From contig DGQS01000196.1 in NCBI GenBank assembly GCA_002389785.1, forward strand, positions 1 to 5,277: a stretch of DNA of 5,277 nt, read 5' to 3'. This DNA comes from Bacteroidetes bacterium UBA4408. GTDB taxonomy: Bacteria; Bacteroidota; Bacteroidia; UBA4408. The notes beneath the pieces were generated by a model, which worked only from the letters and a program-made list of their open reading frames with translations, made no database searches and was not told the origin of the DNA. The position numbers were made by a program, and so were the translations under genes. Shown here one piece after another: positions 1-5,277 of this stretch; the stretch's first letter is position 1, and each line of letters opens with the position of its first letter.

Positions 1-859
1 GTTTTGCAATATCGTGTAAAATTGCAGCCCAGCGCAACCATAAGTCATTGCTGTGTTGAGAAAGATTATCGAGTACTTCTAGCGTATGATAAAAATTATC
101 CTTGTGCGATTTTTTATTGATGGTTTCAACGCCCTGTAAATTCGCCATGAGCGGAAAAATAATATGCAACAATCCTGTGTCAAACAACAATTTGAAGCCA
201 ATGGATGGCTGGGGTGATAAGATAATCTTATTGAGTTCGTCGGTAATACGTTCGGCCGAAACAATTTTTATTCGCTCCTTATTCTTAGTGATGGAAGACA
301 AAGCATCTTTATCAATCACAAACTTGAGTTGTGACGAAAATCGAATTGCACGTAACATTCTCAAAGGATCATCACTAAAGGTAATATCTGGATCTAAAGG
401 GGTCTTAATCAGTTGACTTTGCAAATCCTCGTAACCGTTAAACGGATCAATCATCTGTCCATAAGTAGCATTTGCTAATGATATAGCCAGGGCATTAATT
501 GTAAAATCGCGTCGATTTTGATCGTCTTCCAAAGTTCCATCTTCAACAATAGGCTTGCGTGAATCGCTTCTGTAGGATTCTTTACGTGCACCCACAAATT
601 CGATATCGTAATCGTGGTATTTAATATGGGCAGTTCCAAAATTTTTGAAAATAGTAACCGGATAATCAGTGCCCAGTTTTTTTGAAACTGCTTTTGCCAA
701 CTCAATACCGGAGCCTATTGCAACAATATCTATATCTTTACAAGGACGTTTAAGAAGTAAGTCGCGCACCCATCCTCCTATCACATAAGATTGCACTTGT
801 AAGGTTGATGAACAGTCGGAAACAATTTTAAATACAGGATGAGTAAGATGTGCCTTCAC
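1..859 (-). CDS. cca: CCA-adding tRNA nucleotidyltransferase (class II, HD domain), 3' end off the window
   Basis: The enzyme adds or repairs the 3'-terminal CCA of tRNAs from CTP and ATP in the cytoplasm. An uninterrupted frame gives 286 residues before the window edge; the family is usually about 450-480 residues, so the C-terminal part is missing. Visible in order: GGWVRD (28-33) for nucleotide binding; the metal-binding pair in DID (D42, D44); RRDFTINA (116-123); DPLRMLRAIRF (164-174); ERITDEL (203-209); and the start of an HD domain, with H258 and the HD pair H282-D283. The start is taken as GTG at 859-857: an in-frame TAA lies eight codons upstream with no ATG between, and the resulting N-terminus (MKAHLTHPVFKI) begins just before the nucleotidyltransferase fold. 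No Shine-Dalgarno sequence is seen. A poly(A) polymerase-like activity cannot be fully excluded from sequence, but CCA addition is the usual role of the HD-domain type in Bacteroidota. Confidence 0.93.
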   Translation of the reverse strand, partial: MKAHLTHPVFKIVSDCSSTLQVQSYVIGGWVRDLLLKRPCKDIDIVAIGSGIELAKAVSKKLGTDYPVTIFKNFGTAHIKYHDYDIEFVGARKESYRSDSRKPIVEDGTLEDDQNRRDFTINALAISLANATYGQMIDPFNGYEDLQSQLIKTPLDPDITFSDDPLRMLRAIRFSSQLKFVIDKDALSSITKNKERIKIVSAERITDELNKIILSPQPSIGFKLLFDTGLLHIIFPLMANLQGVETINKKSHKDNFYHTLEVLDNLSQHSNDLWLRWAAILHDIAK

Positions 860-863
860 TTCA
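854..863. repeat. Tandem 5-bp duplication at the cca start codon
   Basis: The plus strand reads CTTCA twice in tandem; on the coding minus strand this is TGAAG-TGAAG. It places an ATG (864-862) out of frame with cca, as the mini-ORF ATG-AAG-TGA, whose stop overlaps the GTG start of cca at 859. Removing one copy would give ATG-AAG-GCA, the same MKA N-terminus with an ATG start. The repeat itself is read directly; its history is inferred. Confidence 0.7.
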
Positions 864-872
864 TTTTTTTTG

Positions 873-880
873 CAAATTTA
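873..880 (-). promoter_or_regulatory. Possible cca promoter -7 element (TAAATTTG)
   Basis: On the minus strand TAAATTTG matches the Bacteroidota -7 consensus TAnnTTTG and ends 13 nt before the GTG start of cca. No TTG lies at the usual 17-23 bp upstream; the nearest is 24 bp away. Transcription from here would begin close to the start codon and leave almost no leader. The region is AT-rich, so a chance match is possible. Confidence 0.35.
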
Positions 881-938
881 ATTTTTAATTAGTGCCTATA
901 AAAGCAATCATCACTTATTTTGATGGCAACTCATTAAC

Positions 939-968
939 TTGATAAGAGAAGCTCATCAACTACATTTG
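939..968 (+). promoter_or_regulatory. Bacteroidota-type promoter (TTG-N19-TACATTTG) of the secreted protein gene
   Basis: TTG at 939-941 is followed 19 bp later by TACATTTG at 961-968. This fits the known Bacteroidota primary sigma-factor consensus (TTTG/TTG near -33 and TAnnTTTG near -7) in both sequence and spacing. Transcription should start around 973-976 and give an AT-rich leader of about 40 nt before the ATG at 1014, with no Shine-Dalgarno sequence. The element also shows that the longer reading frame opening with TTG at 939 is not the translated form, because that codon would lie upstream of the transcript. Confidence 0.6.
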
Positions 969-1013
969 TCTTTATATTTTCAATATTTCTTAGCTTTACA
1001 AAATATACAACAG

Positions 1014-2204
1014 ATGATTCGACGAGCATTTTTAGCAAGTTATTTTTGCTTATGCATTTTGGTAAGTACTTCTAGATCATTTGCGCAAGAAATTGAATAC
1101 GCAACCGGTACCAAGTTTATTTTACCTTCAAACGAGCCTTCTTCTTTTACCCATATTCCCTTACAAAAAACAGCAAGTACTACATCGCCTTGTTCTTCCC
1201 AAAACACTTTTTGGGGATTTAATTTGAGTGGAACTATGTTGGTGGAATATGCGCTTAGCAATGGGTCTTTAACTTTTACTGGAAATACTGTTTCCGATGT
1301 ACCGGGAAATGGACTTGCTATTTGTTCAAATTTAGATAGTGCAATAAGTTCTCCAACTTTCTACGTAAGCGATTTTTTTACCAATAGTTATTATTTCTGG
1401 ACACAGGATACAACATGGATTCAAAGTGCAACTTCAACACTTGATTTATACAATTTAGGTGGCTATGAAAAGTTTTTATACAATTTATGTAATAAGCCGA
1501 ATGATACTAAAATTTCTAAGTTTGACGGAACTAATTCTACGGTAATTTTTACCAGTTCAAAAAATGTTGGTTGTGCTGATATAGCTGTAGATACAAGTGG
1601 AAATATTTATTTGCTTACAAGAGATTCTACTTCATTAAATACTGACTCGTTGATTATCATTTCGCCGAATGGCAGTATTTTAAAAAAGTATTTTCTTGAA
1701 TTTAATTCCAATCATGCCTATGGTTGCTTTTTACTAAACGATACTTTTTATGTAGGATTAGGAAATCAAAATGCCTTATACCCAAATACCCTACTTCCCA
1801 TTGTAATTGATGAAAATTCTGCCACCATACAAACTCCTATTCAGGTACCTTCGGGTATTTCATTGAATTATGATTTGGCGAGTTGTACTCCAAATAAAAA
1901 ACGTGTGGCCATTGCCGAAACAGATTCGAGTAGCTTGAATTATCCAACTATTTTTAGTCCGAACGCCGATGGTGTAAACGATCATTTTACAGCAATCGAA
2001 AAAAATATTGTTCAATTAACTTGTAGCATATTTTCGCGATGGGGTGTTGAGATCAATACTTTGACACAAGTAAATGAATCGTGGGATGGGCGCACCAAAA
2101 GCGGAGAAAAAGTACCCAATGGTGTATATTTTTATCATGCAGAAGGAATTGGGAAAGACAATAAAAAGTATGATTTAAAAGGGTTTGTGCACTTAGCTCA
2201 ATAA
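1014..2204 (+). CDS. Secreted protein with T9SS type-B sorting (gliding motility-associated C-terminal) domain
   Basis: 396 residues from ATG 1014. Residues 1-24 form a type I signal peptide: RR near the start, a hydrophobic core (FLASYFCLCILV), and SFA before the probable cleavage site at Q25; there is no lipobox. Residues about 30-305 are Ser/Thr/Asn-rich, with short strand-like repeats such as ADIAVDTSGNIYLLT (188-202), suggesting an NHL/beta-propeller-like fold; no catalytic motif is recognised. Residues about 310-396 match the type-B T9SS C-terminal domain (CHU_C/TIGR04131 type): FSPNADGVNDHF (314-325), IFSRWGVEI (339-347), WDGRTKSGEKVPNGVYFY (357-374) and a closing KGFVHL. By family knowledge it should be exported by Sec and then moved across the outer membrane by T9SS, to be surface-attached or released. 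It is a single gene with its own promoter, convergent with the operon to its right. Its ligand or role is unknown. Confidence 0.88.
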   Translation: MIRRAFLASYFCLCILVSTSRSFAQEIEYATGTKFILPSNEPSSFTHIPLQKTASTTSPCSSQNTFWGFNLSGTMLVEYALSNGSLTFTGNTVSDVPGNGLAICSNLDSAISSPTFYVSDFFTNSYYFWTQDTTWIQSATSTLDLYNLGGYEKFLYNLCNKPNDTKISKFDGTNSTVIFTSSKNVGCADIAVDTSGNIYLLTRDSTSLNTDSLIIISPNGSILKKYFLEFNSNHAYGCFLLNDTFYVGLGNQNALYPNTLLPIVIDENSATIQTPIQVPSGISLNYDLASCTPNKKRVAIAETDSSSLNYPTIFSPNADGVNDHFTAIEKNIVQLTCSIFSRWGVEINTLTQVNESWDGRTKSGEKVPNGVYFYHAEGIGKDNKKYDLKGFVHLAQ

Positions 2205-2259
2205 AGCATGTATATGCTTAGGTTAAATTTACTTGGCTTGAATTTGAGCTTACCTTTTT
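2204..2259 (+). terminator. Weak hairpins after the T9SS cargo gene, possible terminator
   Basis: Two candidate structures follow the stop codon. AAGCAT-GTAT-ATGCTT (2204-2219) is a perfect 6-bp stem with a 4-nt loop but no T-run directly after it. AGGTTAA (2220-2226) can pair with TTACCT (2250-2255) with one bulge, and this arm runs into TTTTT (2255-2259), as in an intrinsic terminator, although the loop is long. The position between convergent genes fits termination. The stems are AT-rich and weak. The rest of the gap to 2319 shows nothing else recognisable. Confidence 0.3.
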
Positions 2260-2319
2260 CTTATTAGATAAAATTCTTCTGTACCAAAAAACAAGTTAGC
2301 TTACGAGTAAATGTATCCA

Positions 2320-4182
2320 TTACTTCATTTGTTGAGCTGCTGTATAGCCATTGGTACATTGCAAATAAGCCTTGCCTGAATTAACAAACTTAAAAATTGC
2401 TGTATCAGATTCGTTTCCAAGAATTAATTTCTTTTTGTAATGATCATATATTATCTTTTTATCCTTGCTTATCAAACCAAAACCATTGTCAAAAGCGTAA
2501 TAGGCAAAAGCAGGAGAATAAGGATTAAAGATATTTTTACTTCTTATAAATTCATCTGAACCAATGTTTAGCTGGGCAAGTAAGCTAGCCGCCAAATCAG
2601 TATGTGAAGCAAACTTTGTGTTTATTTTGTTACTGTACTCCTCCTTCAAAGCACCGCCCACAATTACCAATGGTATATGATGACGTTCCACTTCGTAGTT
2701 GTTTCGCTGCAAAGGATATCGGCAACCATGATCAGCCACTAAAATAAAAATGGTGCTATCGTACCAACTTTGTTTCTTGGCTCTTTGGATGTAGTAGTAC
2801 AAGCAACTATCCGAATAATGAACTGTATTCCGAAACTTATCACCGATTTCATCCTTCCCATTAAATATTTTCGGCACCGCTGCATCCCACCATTCATGTG
2901 TAGTTATAGTTCCCATCATCGAAAAGAAGGGAGCTTTCATTTCCGGAATTTTGGTTAAATGCAAATTAAAAATTTCTTCATCATAAGCTCCCCACATGGT
3001 TCTCTGATGAATGGTAAAATCATTTTCTCCAACAATTTCCTTCACTCCTGCACTTCGCAAATAAGCTTCAACATTATCAAACTGTAAGCGACCACCGTAA
3101 TAAAAAGAAGTGTAATATCCATTTGCATTCATGGTTCGAAACAAATTTGGAAGTTTGTCGAAGGTGCCCCAGTTATAAATTACCGAACTTTGTGGTTGGG
3201 CTGGAAATGCGCTAAGCATCGCTAACAATCCTTGTTCTGTGCGATACCCGGTTGAGTAAAAATTTGTAAACAGCATTCCTTCTTCAGCCAATTTTCCTAA
3301 ACGTGGTGCTACACCCTTTTCGCCACCAATGCATTCAACCACATCGGCAGTCCAGCTTTCAAGAAACACTAAAACAACATTTGGTTTAGCTATTTTAAAA
3401 ATATGCTCTGTAGTATCTTTGGGGGTGTAATTTAATTTTTGAAAATACGCTTCGGCTGTTTGGTTATCAAAAAATGTATAAGGATTCTTAGTAGTTTCGA
3501 GCGGGTGAAAAAACAAATCGCAAAAATTCCAGAAACTATTCATGCTGCTTAAATTGAGCAGGGAACTTTCACTTACAAAAACTTGATTACGATTAAGTGG
3601 TATTTTTTGAGTACCACCTCTCATGGCAATGATAAAAAACCCGATTAAAAAAATAGTTAATCCAATCTTGTGAAATACTGAAGTAATTTGATGAGGAAAA
3701 GGTGAACAAATTTTTTTTCTCAGCCAATTAAAAACAAACACTTGTACAACAATTATTGGTAAAAGAAGCAGGGTTTGACGCTCGAATACAAGTGGGAGTA
3801 CATCTTTGGGAAAGGTAAGATAGGCTAGTGCCTTAGCATTAAATTTAGTTCCCCAGGCTTTGTAAATTCCAATATCGATCGTGCATAAAATAGTGCAAAA
3901 TACAAGGAGGATTAGTGTTTCCCATTTAATAAAGAGTTCACATTGTTTGGCAGAAGCTCCCCAGGTATAGGCAATCAATGCCATTATGGGTAACGAAACA
4001 ATAAACATAATACCGGCAAGGTGCATCCGCAAACCATACAATGTTGCACGCATAAATTCGAGAAAACTTACCTGCGTAAATCCATTATTAACGGCGAAAA
4101 AAAGCACTTGCTGAAAAAGAAAAAAAACCAGCCAAAACAACAACAATTTAATAAAGTAGCCAGTTAGTTTGATGCCCCACAT
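2320..4182 (-). CDS. LtaS-like membrane sulfatase-fold phosphotransferase (LTA synthase family)
   Basis: 620 residues from ATG 4182, close to the family's usual 600-650. About five hydrophobic segments come first (roughly 4-32, 47-74, 87-107, 133-155, 172-187), then a periplasmic sulfatase-superfamily domain (about 257-560). Key residues appear intact: metal-binding E275 in LESW, the probable nucleophile T315 in GYRTEQG, H429 in TTHEWWD, and D484-H485 in VADHG. Characterised relatives transfer glycerol phosphate from phosphatidylglycerol (LtaS) or phosphoglycerol/phosphoethanolamine groups to glycans or lipids. Bacteroidota are not known for lipoteichoic acid, so the acceptor here is open. 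It is the last gene of the run after the glycosyltransferase and tsaC, 10 nt behind the tsaC stop. An in-frame ATG at 4221 would add 13 polar residues (MAISKLSASNFIQ) and overlap tsaC by 29 nt; 4182 is preferred because it begins just before the first membrane segment. Family call is secure, substrate is not. Confidence 0.9.
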   Translation of the reverse strand: MWGIKLTGYFIKLLLFWLVFFLFQQVLFFAVNNGFTQVSFLEFMRATLYGLRMHLAGIMFIVSLPIMALIAYTWGASAKQCELFIKWETLILLVFCTILCTIDIGIYKAWGTKFNAKALAYLTFPKDVLPLVFERQTLLLLPIIVVQVFVFNWLRKKICSPFPHQITSVFHKIGLTIFLIGFFIIAMRGGTQKIPLNRNQVFVSESSLLNLSSMNSFWNFCDLFFHPLETTKNPYTFFDNQTAEAYFQKLNYTPKDTTEHIFKIAKPNVVLVFLESWTADVVECIGGEKGVAPRLGKLAEEGMLFTNFYSTGYRTEQGLLAMLSAFPAQPQSSVIYNWGTFDKLPNLFRTMNANGYYTSFYYGGRLQFDNVEAYLRSAGVKEIVGENDFTIHQRTMWGAYDEEIFNLHLTKIPEMKAPFFSMMGTITTHEWWDAAVPKIFNGKDEIGDKFRNTVHYSDSCLYYYIQRAKKQSWYDSTIFILVADHGCRYPLQRNNYEVERHHIPLVIVGGALKEEYSNKINTKFASHTDLAASLLAQLNIGSDEFIRSKNIFNPYSPAFAYYAFDNGFGLISKDKKIIYDHYKKKLILGNESDTAIFKFVNSGKAYLQCTNGYTAAQQMK

Positions 4183-4192
4183 CTGTATAAAA

Positions 4193-4756
4193 TTACTTGC
4201 GGATAATTTTGATATCGCCATTGTTTCCGAGTCGAATAATGGTTGAAGCCGGAACGTTTTTCAAATCCGATTGACGCCAATTCACTACATAATCCACTTC
4301 AAACTTTAATGCTTCATCGATCTGAGAAAAATTTGAAGGAGTGGACATTCCACTAAAATTGGCCGAAGTAGAAACAAGTGGTTTGCCGAACTTATGTATA
4401 AGTCTTTTACAAAAATCATCCTTCACAAGTCGAATTGCCAGGGTTCCATCACCTGCAAGCAGATTAGGTGCAATATTGCAAGGTTGGTCATAAATAATGG
4501 TCAATGGTTTTTCAGCAAATTCAATAAGATCCCAAGCTAGTGAGGGAACTTCTTTTACATATTTATTTAACATGGCTTCTGAATCAACCAACACAATCAT
4601 GCTCTTTTCAGCCGGACGTTTTTTAATCTCAAAAATACGATCAACTGCTTTTTCGTTGCAAGCGTCGCAGCCAATACCCCACACGGTATCGGTAGGATAA
4701 AGTAGAACTTTGCCTTGTTTTAATAGTTCGCTTGCTTCCTTAATTATGGTTTCCAT
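4193..4756 (-). CDS. tsaC: L-threonylcarbamoyladenylate synthase (TsaC/YrdC family)
   Basis: 187 residues. The enzyme makes threonylcarbamoyl-AMP from threonine, bicarbonate and ATP in the cytoplasm; the TsaD complex then uses it to form t6A37 on ANN-decoding tRNAs. Visible family signatures are YPTDTVWGIGCDA (20-32), KKRP (45-48) for nucleotide binding, GTLAIRL (104-110), STSAN (129-133) and PASTIIRL (169-176). The length is that of a single YrdC domain; the extra Sua5 C-terminal domain (proteins near 340 residues) is absent. The ATG at 4756 overlaps the end of the upstream glycosyltransferase by 13 nt, and the stop lies 10 nt before the preferred start of the LtaS-like gene, so the three are probably co-transcribed and translationally coupled. 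No internal promoter was recognised. The housekeeping role is unrelated to its envelope-enzyme neighbours. Confidence 0.94.
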   Translation of the reverse strand: METIIKEASELLKQGKVLLYPTDTVWGIGCDACNEKAVDRIFEIKKRPAEKSMIVLVDSEAMLNKYVKEVPSLAWDLIEFAEKPLTIIYDQPCNIAPNLLAGDGTLAIRLVKDDFCKRLIHKFGKPLVSTSANFSGMSTPSNFSQIDEALKFEVDYVVNWRQSDLKNVPASTIIRLGNNGDIKIIRK

Positions 4757-5277
4757 TCTTTTAAATATAAATTCATCATTGTGCGCGCAACCTCCTCGGG
4801 TAAAAATTTTTGGGCATGATTGTAACCTTGCTCTGCCATATCCTTCTGAAGTGTATCTGAATAAAAAATTCGATTAATTTCAGCAGCAAGCTGATCAGCA
4901 TTGCTTGATTCAAAATACACGGTGTGTGCTCCTCCAACCTCCGGCAAACTACTGGAATTTGCAGCAATTACAGGTGTTTTACAAAATAATGATTCGAGAA
5001 TTGGAATTCCAAAACCTTCAAAAAATGAAGGGTAAACAAAAAGTTTAGCTAAACAATAGAGTGCGGGTAATTCTGAATTTGCAACATCTTCAAGAAAATG
5101 TATTCTTGCTTGCATGTTATTTTCAAGAATAAAATTAGCAACCTGTCTATAATAAGCACGTTTTCTTCCAACTACCACTAACTCCAATTCTTTACATTGC
5201 TGCAGCGCTTTGACAAGTGTGAGTAAATTTTTTCGTTCTTCAATGGTGCCAACCGATAAAATAAATTGTTGTGGCAG
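4744..5277 (-). CDS. Glycosyltransferase family 4 (GT-B), C-terminal part; 5' end off the window
   Basis: 177 residues are visible and the frame stays open to the right edge, so the N-terminal acceptor-binding domain is outside the window (whole enzymes are usually 350-400 residues). The visible part is the nucleotide-sugar-binding half of a GT-B fold: FILSVGTIEERKNL (5-18), typical of the donor domain's first strand and loop; LELVVVGRK (31-39); and the retaining-GT4 E-x7-E motif EGFGIPILE (87-95), followed by LPEVGG (111-116). These features indicate a retaining glycosyltransferase that uses an NDP-sugar at the cytoplasmic face of the inner membrane, probably building a surface polysaccharide or glycolipid. 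Sugar and acceptor cannot be told from this half. Its stop overlaps the tsaC start by 13 nt, making it the first visible gene of the minus-strand run. A shorter reading from TTG 5187 would cut into the donor domain and is not real. Confidence 0.92.
   Translation of the reverse strand: MPQQFILSVGTIEERKNLLTLVKALQQCKELELVVVGRKRAYYRQVANFILENNMQARIHFLEDVANSELPALYCLAKLFVYPSFFEGFGIPILESLFCKTPVIAANSSSLPEVGGAHTVYFESSNADQLAAEINRIFYSDTLQKDMAEQGYNHAQKFLPEEVARTMMNLYLKEWKP

Noticed and set aside
79..705. Several short open frames on both strands (79-264 minus, 102-416 plus, 475-705 minus) that could suggest a decayed or frameshifted region
   Set aside because: They are shadows. One minus-strand frame is open from 859 to the left edge and contains all class II nucleotidyltransferase motifs, so cca is intact as far as it is visible.
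939..1013. A 25-codon N-terminal extension of the T9SS cargo protein from TTG 939
   Set aside because: It overlaps the promoter and would bury the signal peptide; ATG 1014 gives a normal export signal.
1040..1261. A 73-codon minus-strand frame inside the T9SS cargo gene
   Set aside because: It has no recognisable domain and lies opposite a well-supported coding region.
2205..2319. A possible small RNA or strong terminator for the minus-strand operon in the convergent gap
   Set aside because: On the minus strand no GC-rich stem followed by a T-run is visible, and no promoter or conserved structure supports an RNA gene.
2770..2958. A 62-codon plus-strand frame inside the LtaS-like gene
   Set aside because: It is antisense to the catalytic domain, with no independent start signal or homology.
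4497..4967. Short frames at 4497-4700 plus and 4776-4967 minus
   Set aside because: They are alternative-frame shadows of tsaC and the glycosyltransferase, whose own frames carry all the family motifs.
1..5277. Mobile element, CRISPR, toxin-antitoxin or defence system
   Set aside because: No transposase, integrase, Cas, nuclease or toxin motifs, no spaced repeats and no terminal inverted repeats were seen on either strand.

Overview
The window looks like a chromosomal segment of a Gram-negative Bacteroidota bacterium, probably from the Chitinophagales/Sphingobacteriales/Flavobacteriales range. Three things point there: a type IX secretion system (T9SS) type-B sorting domain on one protein, TAnnTTTG-type promoter elements, and AT-rich DNA with no clear Shine-Dalgarno sequences. 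No RNA gene, insertion sequence, CRISPR array, integrase or phage gene was found.

Layout. Positions 1-859 (minus) hold the first 286 codons of a class II CCA-adding tRNA nucleotidyltransferase that runs off the left edge. Positions 860-1013 are a divergent promoter region. Positions 1014-2204 (plus) encode a secreted 396-aa protein with a signal peptide, a probable beta-propeller-like body and a C-terminal T9SS type-B (gliding-motility-associated) domain. Positions 2205-2319 separate two convergent genes and carry weak hairpins. Positions 2320-5277 (minus) hold a tight three-gene run read right to left: the C-terminal 177 residues of a GT4 glycosyltransferase, then tsaC (threonylcarbamoyl-AMP synthase, overlapping the previous gene by 13 nt), then a five-TM LtaS-like sulfatase-fold enzyme that starts about 10 nt after tsaC.

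How the genes relate. tsaC and cca both serve tRNA maturation (t6A37 synthesis and CCA-end addition). The glycosyltransferase and the LtaS-like enzyme are both envelope-polymer enzymes and probably act on a surface glycan or a glycerophosphate/phosphoethanolamine-type modification. The T9SS cargo protein sits between cca and this operon on the opposite strand and has its own promoter.

This is mostly ordinary core and envelope gene content, and I did not find a convincing new system. The points most worth a second look are a 5-bp tandem duplication at the cca start codon, the LtaS-like enzyme in a Gram-negative operon, and a well-formed Bacteroidota promoter that settles the start of the secreted protein.
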